From Rhodothermales bacterium (GTDB lineage: Bacteria > Bacteroidota > Rhodothermia > Rhodothermales > UBA10348), in NCBI GenBank assembly GCA_030833605.1, contig JAURGV010000065.1, positions 1 through 8,130 on the forward strand: a DNA stretch of 8,130 bases, in the 5' to 3' direction. A program made the translations under genes and the position numbers. Positions within the stretch are counted from its first letter, which is position 1. Every line of letters starts with the position of its first letter. The notes under the pieces are model-generated. The model saw only the letters and a program-made list of their open reading frames with translations. It searched no databases and was not told the origin of the DNA. This document shows, piece after piece, positions 1 to 6,160 of this stretch.

Positions 1-659
1 GGGGGCTTCTTCTTCCACAATTTTGTCACAAGAGGGACAGCAACCACAGCCGGTAATAATGACAAAGGTCCAATCCAAGTCAGCCAAAACATCCCTATTG
101 AAGGTAAAATCCAAACCGAGGTCACCGGTAGTAAACCAATCAGCAACACCACAACCGAAATGTAGAACCAGCGCCCCTGCTCTTCTTTTGGAAGTGCTTT
201 TAATAAAATGGTGGTGGAAACCAGTCCCAATAAGATCAGGTGTAGAAAAAGAATTCGATCGTTGTGTTGGGCTGCCCACCAAAACGATGGGTTTGGAGCG
301 AGGAACACCAGGGAAAAACTTTTGAGCGACAAGGCACTTGCCGGGACTTTCCACCAACCTGTAAGCCCTTGCCACATTTTTCGTGTGAGCCACGCAAGTC
401 CGACCCCAGTAAATGCACTACCCAGTCGGGTTGCCCATTTAGCCGTTTCAGGCACCAGTTGCTCCGGCATGGCCAAGAAATGCGACAAAGAGATGCCCAA
501 AACGAGAAATATGAGTATCCAGTTCGGTGTTTCCGACAGCTTTTGCTTGCTTTGATTCATCAGCAATACCACCGTTCCAAGCGTAAGCCATCCCTCAGTG
601 AAATAGGACAAAAACACGTGTTTGAACGTCTCAATCCAAACGGGGTCAACTAAACCAAG
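1..659 (-). pseudogene. C-terminal part of HAHSH membrane protein, beyond in-frame TAA (partial at window edge)
   Basis: This is the direct, same-frame continuation of the 660-1136 reading frame after its TAA. All 219 codons up to the window edge are open. The translation is strongly hydrophobic, with about five to six likely membrane segments, for example around residues 205-223, 239-250, 295-308 and 314-331 of the joined protein, and Trp/Gly-rich loops. His291 and His299 lie close to a membrane segment. No start codon with a ribosome site directly follows the stop. The first in-frame ATG is at complement 558-560 (joined residue 193), which would cut into a hydrophobic segment. The simplest reading is one gene broken by a nonsense codon. 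Alternatives are a sequencing error, readthrough, or a separately restarted second polypeptide. The 3' end lies outside the window. Function is not recognised; a heme-copper-oxidase-like or other heme membrane protein is a guess from the histidines. Confidence 0.6.
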
Positions 660-1136
660 TTATAAAGTCGCAGAAATAGCCCAGGCACCACACGACGATA
701 GCACTAAAAACGTAACTGCAGCGGTTAGAAGTGATTTGGACTGTTTGATGACCATCCATCGCCACGTAAAGACATACCACGTTATCATAACCAATCCCGA
801 AACCACAACTGCTGGCGGAATGGTTAGCGGTCCAAACGTCCCTGCCTCATAACCAAATAGTATAAATAAGGGGTAAGCCACTACGCCCAATGCGATTCCT
901 GACGCTGCGGCCCGTTGTGTCCATTTGTCTTCAGGAATTAGCAGTACCATTAAAGCAGGCGTTACCCAAGAGAAGTACATAAGATGAGAATGGGCATGTC
1001 GAATATTGGCCATGTCCAGACCCATAATCCAACCACCCGTCATTCCCCAGCGGAAAAAGGCCCCGGTGATTCCTGCAAAGACAAAGCAAGCCAATCCAAC
1101 CGCAATAATTTGGGCGTCGCGTTTATTCATTTTCAT
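660..1136 (-). CDS. N-terminal part of multi-pass membrane protein with HAHSH motif, ends at in-frame TAA
   Basis: The frame gives 158 residues starting MKMNKRD; a second ATG two codons later is an equally good start. Hydrophobic segments lie near residues 9-28, 52-67, 79-95, 103-122 and 137-154, so the product is an inner-membrane protein without a cleaved signal. The block RHAHSHLMYFSW (residues 46-57) has His47, His49 and His51 at the mouth of a membrane segment. This resembles the histidine-rich first half of Bacteroidota membrane proteins distantly like cytochrome oxidase subunit I; the resemblance is from memory and weak. The TAA at 660-662 falls between GAWAISATL and LGLVDPVW, after which the same frame stays open and membrane-like, so this is probably a truncated protein rather than a complete one. 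It is transcribed away from the hydroxyproline operon and has no evident link to it. Confidence 0.6.
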   Translation of the reverse strand: MKMNKRDAQIIAVGLACFVFAGITGAFFRWGMTGGWIMGLDMANIRHAHSHLMYFSWVTPALMVLLIPEDKWTQRAAASGIALGVVAYPLFILFGYEAGTFGPLTIPPAVVVSGLVMITWYVFTWRWMVIKQSKSLLTAAVTFLVLSSCGAWAISATL

Positions 1137-1152
1137 CCGTATTCCTTTGAAC

Positions 1153-1165
1153 GTGGGCTACCCAC
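1153..1165. repeat. Short dyad GTGGG-CTA-CCCAC
   Basis: GTGGG (1153-1157) and CCCAC (1161-1165) are perfect reverse complements separated by three bases. A second dyad follows at once: CTATCT (1167-1172) and AGATAG (1180-1185) with a 7-base spacer. Both sit 17-49 bases upstream of the minus-strand ATG, so they lie in its leader or promoter and could be an operator or a 5' hairpin. Dyads this short can arise by chance. Confidence 0.3.
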
Positions 1166-1210
1166 TCTATCTCTAGGCAAGATAGGACGGCACGAAATAT
1201 CAATGGGGGA

Positions 1211-1242
1211 TTGCAAACCATACTATCTTATCGATATATTTG
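1211..1242 (+). promoter_or_regulatory. Bacteroidota-type promoter for the hydroxyproline operon
   Basis: TTG at 1211-1213 is followed after 21 bases by TATATTTG at 1235-1242. This matches the Bacteroidota housekeeping consensus of a -33 TTG and a -7 TAnnTTTG with a spacer of about 19-21 bases. Transcription would begin near 1248-1250, leaving a leader of about 60 bases before the ATG at 1311. The -7 element is embedded in palindromic sequence (TATCGATA at 1229-1236; ATATAT repeats at 1234-1239 and 1245-1250), which suggests repression by occlusion. The match is read by eye and has not been tested. Confidence 0.55.
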
Positions 1243-1250
1243 TGATATAT
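1229..1250. promoter_or_regulatory. Palindromes overlapping the -7 element, candidate operator
   Basis: Two overlapping dyads cover the promoter core: the perfect 8-base palindrome TATCGATA (1229-1236), and ATATAT (1234-1239) and ATATAT (1245-1250) flanking TTGTG. FCD-type GntR dimers bind short palindromes near their own promoters and this operon encodes such a regulator, so this is a reasonable operator candidate. AT-rich repeats are common by chance, so the assignment is tentative. Confidence 0.3.
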
Positions 1251-1255
1251 TACAG

Positions 1256-1280
1256 AAAGAGGTCTAAAAAGATCTCATTT
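1256..1280 (+). promoter_or_regulatory. Possible hairpin at the 5' end of the operon mRNA
   Basis: GAGGTC (1259-1264) and GATCTC (1271-1276) can pair as RNA through six pairs including one G-U, closing a TAAAAA loop. AAA (1256-1258) and TTT (1278-1280) extend the stem past a one-base bulge. The hairpin would lie within about ten bases of the predicted transcript start, where it could stabilise the mRNA. It partly overlaps the next palindrome, so the two structures may be alternatives. Confidence 0.25.
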
Positions 1281-1292
1281 ATTCCAATAAAT
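1277..1292. promoter_or_regulatory. Perfect palindrome ATTTATT-CC-AATAAAT, candidate regulator operator
   Basis: ATTTATT (1277-1283) and AATAAAT (1286-1292) are exact reverse complements around a two-base centre. The site lies about 30-45 bases downstream of the predicted transcript start and 19 bases upstream of the first ATG. Size and symmetry suit a GntR-family dimer, so this is the best-formed operator candidate in the window. It could also form a weak RNA hairpin. No second copy was noticed elsewhere. Confidence 0.4.
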
Positions 1293-1310
1293 CGACTGCC
1301 CTCGCACATC

Positions 1311-2219
1311 ATGAGCAATACCTGGAAAGGCGTATTCCCCGCCGTAACAACCAAATTCAAAGAAGACTTTTCGCTGGATTATGCCGGAACCCAAAAAGGC
1401 ATCGAAGCACAGCTTAAAGCAGGAGTGCACGGTATTATTACTACCGGAACACTAGGCGAGGCGAGCACGCTGTCCTATGCTGAAAAACAGGAAGTGCTCC
1501 GAATCGCGGTCGAAACCGTAAACGGGAAAGTGCCTGTTTTAATGGGCGTAGCTCAAAACACGACGCTTGAGGCTTGCCATGCGGTTGAAGAAGGGCAAGT
1601 AAACGGAGCCGATGGTTTTATGATTTTGCCGGCGATGTTGTATGCCGCTGATAGACGTGAAACCATTACCCATTTTCGTGAAGTGGCCGGAGCATCCGGT
1701 AAGCCGCTCATGATTTACAACAATCCCGTTTCCTACAAAGTGGATTGCACGGTGGATATGTTGGAAGAACTGGCCGACGAAGACATGTTTGTGGCCATTA
1801 AAGAGTCCTCAGACGATGTTCGACGCATTACAGATATCGTAAACCGATTGGGAGATCGCTACGATCTGTTCACGGGTGTCGACAATCTTGCCATGGAAAG
1901 CTTGCTGATGGGCGCCACAGGCTGGGTTGCTGGGTTGGTTTGCGCCTTTCCGGAAGAAACAGTAGCCATTTACAACTTAATTCAATCCGGACGCATCTCG
2001 GAAGCACGCGACATTTATCGCTGGTTCAAGCCCCTCCTTGATTTGGACGTCAATGTGAAACTGGTCCAAAACATTAAGCTTGCTGAAGTGGCTGTAGGAT
2101 TGGGCACGGAAACAACGCGTCCGCCGAGACTACCGCTCGTGGGTTCTGAACGCGAAAACGTGTTGCGTGTAATTCGCACCGCGCTGGACAATCGTCCGGA
2201 CGTTTCTGACTACGTTTAG
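1311..2219 (+). CDS. DapA-family lyase, probable 1-pyrroline-4-hydroxy-2-carboxylate deaminase
   Basis: The product is a cytoplasmic 302-residue protein, normal for the dihydrodipicolinate synthase / N-acetylneuraminate lyase TIM-barrel family. The start is set at MSNTWKGVFPAV because the family barrel begins there; the longer open frame upstream is non-coding leader. Visible motifs are TTGTLGE (residues 44-50, substrate carboxylate binding), IYNNP with catalytic Tyr136, and AIKESS with Schiff-base Lys164. Lysine biosynthesis is unlikely, because the gene is co-directional and closely spaced with a GntR regulator, a proline-racemase-family epimerase and a D-amino-acid FAD enzyme. In characterised hydroxyproline loci the family member performs deamination and dehydration of 1-pyrroline-4-hydroxy-2-carboxylate to 2-oxoglutarate semialdehyde. 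A related aldolase activity on 4-hydroxy-2-oxoglutarate cannot be excluded from sequence. It is first in the operon, and no Shine-Dalgarno is seen. Confidence 0.85.
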   Translation: MSNTWKGVFPAVTTKFKEDFSLDYAGTQKGIEAQLKAGVHGIITTGTLGEASTLSYAEKQEVLRIAVETVNGKVPVLMGVAQNTTLEACHAVEEGQVNGADGFMILPAMLYAADRRETITHFREVAGASGKPLMIYNNPVSYKVDCTVDMLEELADEDMFVAIKESSDDVRRITDIVNRLGDRYDLFTGVDNLAMESLLMGATGWVAGLVCAFPEETVAIYNLIQSGRISEARDIYRWFKPLLDLDVNVKLVQNIKLAEVAVGLGTETTRPPRLPLVGSERENVLRVIRTALDNRPDVSDYV

Positions 2220-2261
2220 TACTGGCACAACCGCCGAACCGGCCCCGAATTCCAAACTACC

Positions 2262-2915
2262 ATGCTTCCGTCCACCGAATCACTTTCTGACCAAGCCTAT
2301 GAAGTGGTCGAGAGGATGATTGTAACGCTTGAGTTGCCTCCCGGAAATGTTTTTTCGGAGGGTGATCTGAGCGATAAAGTGGGAATCGGAAGAACGCCGC
2401 TACGTGAAGCGCTGCAACGACTTTCGGGTGATCGACTAGTCGAAGCCGTGCCGAGGCGTGGCATTGTAGTTACTGAAATAAACGCGAGCGAATACCTGTC
2501 TCTGTTGGAAACGCGAGGGGTGTTGGACAAGCTGATTGCGGAACAAGCCTCGAGACGGGCTACTCCCGAAGAACGAGTCCAATTGCGACACTTGTCGGGT
2601 AAAATGTTGGATGCAGCGGCGGCAGGAGCAGCTGAAGCGTTTATGAAAGCCGATAAAGAATGTGATTCCATTCTAGAAAAAGCTTGTCGTAACCCGTACG
2701 CTTTTAGAGCGGCGAGTTCTCTGCATGCCCATTGCCGCCGTTTTTGGTCTGTTTATGCTCATTTGGGAAGTCTGCAACAAAGTGCCGAACTTCATGCTCG
2801 AATGATGATTGGAGTCTCTGAAGGAGATGCGGCGGAAGCTGGTAAGGCGTCCGATGCCCTGATTCGATATTTAACCATATTTGCCCGAGAGGCGCTCGAC
2901 TTGGACGTTTTATGA
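2262..2915 (+). CDS. GntR-family regulator with FCD domain, probable operon regulator
   Basis: The 217-residue product has a winged helix-turn-helix at about residues 8-72, with the recognition-helix block VGIGRTPLREALQRL (40-54) typical of GntR proteins, followed by an all-helical FCD effector domain (about 80-210). FCD regulators usually bind a small acid and often a metal held by Asp and three His. Here Asp131, Asn144 and His178 are visible. However, the usual DxxFH histidine is replaced by Asp135 (DKECD), and the C-terminal helix has no His where one is expected. Metal binding may therefore be altered or lost. It lies 42 bases after the deaminase gene, and its TGA overlaps the next ATG (ATGA), implying translational coupling. 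It most likely senses a hydroxyproline-pathway intermediate and controls the palindrome-rich promoter near 1229-1292; this is inference from position. Confidence 0.85.
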   Translation: MLPSTESLSDQAYEVVERMIVTLELPPGNVFSEGDLSDKVGIGRTPLREALQRLSGDRLVEAVPRRGIVVTEINASEYLSLLETRGVLDKLIAEQASRRATPEERVQLRHLSGKMLDAAAAGAAEAFMKADKECDSILEKACRNPYAFRAASSLHAHCRRFWSVYAHLGSLQQSAELHARMMIGVSEGDAAEAGKASDALIRYLTIFAREALDLDVL

Positions 2916-3913
2916 GCATTCACCGATTTACGTGCATTGATGCGCACACGTGTGGAAATCCGGTACGGGTTGTCAAGGTAGGCGGTCCGCAGTTGGACGG
3001 ATCGAGTATGATTGAACGCCGAGCCCATTTTTTAGAAGAGTGGGATTGGATTCGAACTGGATTGATGTTTGAGCCACGTGGGCACGATATGATGTCGGGG
3101 TCCATTTTGTATGAACCCACCCGCGATGATTGCGACGTCGCCATTTTGTTTATCGAAACGAGCGGCTGTTTGCCCATGTGCGGTCACGGGACCATCGGCA
3201 CCGTAACGGTGATGATTCAGGAAGGCTTGGTTACACCAGCTACCCCCGGATTGGTGCGCCTCGACACACCGGCCGGGCGCGTGGACGCTTACTATGAAAT
3301 GGACGGCTCTAGGGTTACCAGTGTTCGTCTAATTAACATTCCGTCGTTTTTGTACGCTGAAAACCTAACCGTAGAGTGCCCTGACTTGGGTGAAATTACC
3401 GTCGATGTGGGGTACGGGGGTAATTTTTACGCGATTGTGGATCCTCAAAAGAATTTTACGGATATCAAGGACTACACAGCTGGAGACCTGATTCGGTGGA
3501 GCCCAATCGTTAGAACGCGCCTCAATCAGCAATACGAATTCAATCATCCCTTGGATAAACGTATTTGCGGCATGAGCCACATGTTGTGGACGGGCGCACC
3601 TACCGTAGCCGGTTCAGACGCTAGAAATGCAGTTTTTTATGGCAATAAAGCCATCGACCGGTCGCCCTGTGGCACGGGTACCTCGAGCAGAATGGCGCAA
3701 TGGGCAGCAAAAGGGAAGCTCGCGAAAGGTGACACTTTTGTTCACGAAAGCATTATCGGCAGCCAGTTTATTGGACGCGTGGAAGAAACGACGAAAGTCG
3801 GTGATTTTGACGCGATCATTCCGAGCATCCAAGGATGGGCCCGTGTGATGGGATACAACGAAATCATTGTTGACACCGACGATCCGTACGCACACGGATT
3901 CCAAGTTATTTAA
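2912..3913 (+). CDS. 4-hydroxyproline 2-epimerase (proline racemase family)
   Basis: The enzyme inverts C2 of trans-4-hydroxy-L-proline to cis-4-hydroxy-D-proline without a cofactor, using two cysteines as acid and base. Both are present: Cys90 in MCGHGTIG and Cys253 in DRSPCGTGTSSR. Having Cys rather than Thr at the first position argues against the trans-3-hydroxyproline dehydratase branch. The length of 333 residues is normal and there is no signal peptide, so it acts in the cytosol. DAHTCGNPVRVV at residues 10-21 is the usual family N-terminus. The ATG overlaps the stop codon of the GntR gene by four bases, which fixes the start. The D-amino-acid FAD enzyme begins 12 bases downstream, as expected for the next pathway step. 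Proline racemase is the main alternative; the deaminase in the operon favours hydroxyproline. Confidence 0.88.
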   Translation: MSIHRFTCIDAHTCGNPVRVVKVGGPQLDGSSMIERRAHFLEEWDWIRTGLMFEPRGHDMMSGSILYEPTRDDCDVAILFIETSGCLPMCGHGTIGTVTVMIQEGLVTPATPGLVRLDTPAGRVDAYYEMDGSRVTSVRLINIPSFLYAENLTVECPDLGEITVDVGYGGNFYAIVDPQKNFTDIKDYTAGDLIRWSPIVRTRLNQQYEFNHPLDKRICGMSHMLWTGAPTVAGSDARNAVFYGNKAIDRSPCGTGTSSRMAQWAAKGKLAKGDTFVHESIIGSQFIGRVEETTKVGDFDAIIPSIQGWARVMGYNEIIVDTDDPYAHGFQVI

Positions 3914-3925
3914 GCGGGGCAAACC

Positions 3926-5164
3926 ATGAGCGAATCATACGATGTAGTGGTGGTGGGCGGGGGTGTCGTGGGCATGAGTACCGCGTATTACCTCAATCAG
4001 GCAGGTGCCCGTGTGTTGATTGTAGACCGCGCACGGTACACCGAGGCGGCTTCGACGGGAAATGCTGGAATGATTGTTCCAAGCCATATCGTGCCCCTTT
4101 CTGCTCCGGGTGTAATCGCCAAAGGATTAAAGTGGCTGATGAACCCCGAAAGCCCACTGTATATCAAGCCCAGTGCTAAACCCGCGTTTATGAAATGGCT
4201 TTGGTTGTTCCAGAAGCATTGCACCATTGAGCATGTGAATTACAGCATCCCGATTTTACGGGATTTGAGCTTGCTCAGTCGCGACCTGTTTAGCGAAATT
4301 TGCCGGACACCTGGCTTTGAACAGGTGGGTCTAGCGCATGATGGGCTGTTGATGATCCACCGGACTGCGTATGCCGAAAAAGACAATCTGGAGTTGGCTG
4401 ACCTAGCCGAAGGCACTGGATTGGAGATACAACGTCTCGATCGAGAGGCCACCTTGCAGCTCGAGCCTCACTTGCGATCGGAATTGACCGGATCGGTCTA
4501 TTTCAAGCAGGACTCGAGCATCCACCCTGAGCTTTTTATGAAGGCTATGGAAGCACACCTAGTGGCTTCGGGAGTCGTGTTTGAGGATGCGGAAGTCAAA
4601 TCCTTTACCGTTGGCTCTTCTCAGGTACAATCGGTAAACACAGCAACTAAAAAGGTAAAAACGAATCACGTGGTACTGGCTGCTGGGACCTGGACGCCTG
4701 CATTGGCATCAAAACTTGGGGCATCCATCGCGGTTCAGCCAGCGAAAGGATACAGCATAACGGTACCCGTAGAAAAACCGAGCCTCCGAATCCCTTGTAT
4801 TCTTACTGACGACAAGGTTACCATGACCCCAATGCCCGGCTGTATTCGATTTGGTGGTACCTTGGCACTTTCCGGTCTGGACGATTCAGTAGATGAGCGC
4901 CGTGCTAGCCCGATCAGAAGACAAGCCGAAGTGTATTGTGATGGCGTAGATGCTGTAAAAACTTGGGCTGGTTTTAGACCCGCTTCTCCCGATGGACTGC
5001 CGTTTATTGGGAGCATCCCAAAACTTAGCAATGCTTTGGTGGCCACGGGCCACGGCATGATGGGCGTAACGCTCGGCCCCGTAACCGGGAAGCTGGTTAG
5101 TCAACTTATTGCGAGCGATGCAACCGAGGTCCCAATCGACCCCTTTAAAATCGATCGGCACTAA
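3926..5164 (+). CDS. FAD-dependent D-amino-acid oxidase/dehydrogenase, probable cis-4-hydroxy-D-proline oxidising enzyme
   Basis: The 412-residue product belongs to the DAO / DadA-like flavoprotein family (FAD-dependent oxidoreductase). It opens directly with a dinucleotide-binding fold, YDVVVVGGGVVGMSTAYYL (residues 5-23), with the GGGVVG glycine signature and acidic Asp34 at the end of the second strand. STGNAGMI near residues 43-50 is the usual DadA-like second FAD contact. The C-terminal FAD motif is ATGHGMMGVTLGPVTG (373-388). Length and motif order match single-subunit D-amino-acid dehydrogenases. By context it oxidises cis-4-hydroxy-D-proline to 1-pyrroline-4-hydroxy-2-carboxylate. Whether electrons go to oxygen or to the respiratory chain cannot be told. 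It lies 12 bases after the epimerase and 2 bases before the fusion gene, with no clear Shine-Dalgarno. A broader D-amino-acid or sarcosine-type substrate is possible. Confidence 0.82.
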   Translation: MSESYDVVVVGGGVVGMSTAYYLNQAGARVLIVDRARYTEAASTGNAGMIVPSHIVPLSAPGVIAKGLKWLMNPESPLYIKPSAKPAFMKWLWLFQKHCTIEHVNYSIPILRDLSLLSRDLFSEICRTPGFEQVGLAHDGLLMIHRTAYAEKDNLELADLAEGTGLEIQRLDREATLQLEPHLRSELTGSVYFKQDSSIHPELFMKAMEAHLVASGVVFEDAEVKSFTVGSSQVQSVNTATKKVKTNHVVLAAGTWTPALASKLGASIAVQPAKGYSITVPVEKPSLRIPCILTDDKVTMTPMPGCIRFGGTLALSGLDDSVDERRASPIRRQAEVYCDGVDAVKTWAGFRPASPDGLPFIGSIPKLSNALVATGHGMMGVTLGPVTGKLVSQLIASDATEVPIDPFKIDRH

Positions 5165-5166
5165 GC

Positions 5167-6160
5167 ATGGCACGGATTCCGGGCAGACCGTCCTTTTCGA
5201 CAGATGAAGCCGCTCAAATGGCCGAATCGCTGTTCGGCGTGCATGGTGCAGCCCGTGAATTACCGAGCGATCGGGACCAAAACTTTCTACTCGTTTTGGA
5301 TAATGGGGACAAGGTGGTTTTAAAGGTATTTAATGCTTTTGAAAACCCGGCCTTTTTATCCTGCCAAAAAGAGTTGCTGGAAATTCTTGATACGCAACGG
5401 ATTAGGGGCGCGAAATTCGCAACGCCCAAAGTACTCGGCGATGCAGAGTGTACTCAACAACGTTCTCAGCACGGCACGACCCATCAGGTTCGATTGATCT
5501 CTTGGCTGGAAGGTACCCCGCTTGGGTTAGCGCGACCCATTACCGAGGCGATGGAACGCGAAGTGGGCTCTCTATTAGCCCAAGTGGACGCCGCTCTTGT
5601 CGATTTTCGACATGCGGGAGCGCCCACGGATTTTGTTTGGGATCTAGCCCATGCCGAGCAAACGATAGGCGAGCGTATTCATCTGTTAGGGGGATCCGAA
5701 AGAGCCCTGGTGGAACGCATGTTGGCGCAATACCAATCGGTCGTTACGCCCGTTTGGGAATCGCTGCCGAAAGCCGTAATCCATAACGATGGGAATGATT
5801 ATAACATCCTCGTTGGTCCACAGGGACTCCACGGACGGCCTATCACCGGCCTGTTGGACTACGGAGATGTGGTGTTTTCAGCCCGAATAGGAAACGTAGC
5901 CATCGCGGCAGCATACTTGGCTCTGCATCGTTCGGACCCAGTGGCCGCGCTTTGTACTGTTTTGGCCGGATATCACGCCGTTTTTGGCGTTTCTGAGGAT
6001 GAAGTCGAGGCTTTTTTTACGTTGGCATGCACGCGATTGGCGGTGAGTGTGTGTATGTCAGCCGCGGCGCGAGACGTAGAACCGGATAACGCGTATTTGT
6101 CCATTTCTGAACAGGATGCTTGGGCTTGTTTAAAGAAATTGGATGTCATTCATCCTCGTT
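5167..6160 (+). other. Domain: APH-fold kinase, hydroxylysine-kinase-like
   Basis: This is the N-terminal domain of the fusion protein, about 330 residues. It contains the ATP-site lysine Lys53 (VVLKVF), catalytic Asp208 in HNDGNDYN, and metal-binding Asp231 in LLDYGD. The order and spacing follow the aminoglycoside phosphotransferase fold. The sequence after DYGD (GNVAIAAAYLAL, then a helical tail with DNAYLSI) follows the human hydroxylysine kinase pattern as recalled. Asn207 replaces the usual Gly of HGD. An antibiotic resistance role is unlikely given the fusion partner. Confidence 0.75.

Larger units (their letters stand above)
1137..1310. other. Divergent intergenic region with promoter and palindromes
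   Basis: These 174 bases separate the minus-strand membrane gene from the plus-strand operon and form the only sizeable non-coding stretch in the window. The half next to the operon is AT-rich and holds a Bacteroidota-type promoter plus nested inverted repeats. The half next to the membrane gene holds two short dyads (1153-1165 and 1167-1185). No convincing TAnnTTTG element was found for the minus-strand gene. No tRNA or other RNA gene is visible. Confidence 0.7.

Noticed and set aside
23..852. Several plus-strand frames of 76-129 codons over the left end
   Set aside because: They are antisense to the minus-strand membrane-protein frame, which has coherent hydrophobic segments; the plus-strand translations are Lys/Arg/Pro/Ser-rich and unstructured.
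984..1310. Longer N-terminal extension of the DapA-family frame starting at an ATG at 984
   Set aside because: It overlaps the start of the minus-strand gene and the promoter, its translation is unlike any protein domain, and the family fold begins exactly at the ATG at 1311.
1311..2219. Assignment as dihydrodipicolinate synthase (dapA) for lysine biosynthesis
   Set aside because: Family motifs are shared, but operon context with an epimerase and a D-amino-acid FAD enzyme points to the hydroxyproline deaminase role.
2912..3913. Assignment as trans-3-hydroxy-L-proline dehydratase
   Set aside because: That branch usually has Thr in place of one catalytic Cys; both Cys90 and Cys253 are present here.
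5041..5056. Tandem GGCCACG repeats
   Set aside because: They fall in the coding sequence of the conserved ATGHG motif of the FAD enzyme and are explained by codon choice.
5448..5786. A 112-codon plus-strand frame inside the kinase domain region
   Set aside because: It is an out-of-frame shadow of the fusion gene, whose own frame contains kinase catalytic motifs.
5167..6160. Aminoglycoside resistance kinase
   Set aside because: The APH fold is shared, but fusion to a phospho-lyase and the hydroxylysine-kinase-like sequence point to a metabolic amino-alcohol substrate.
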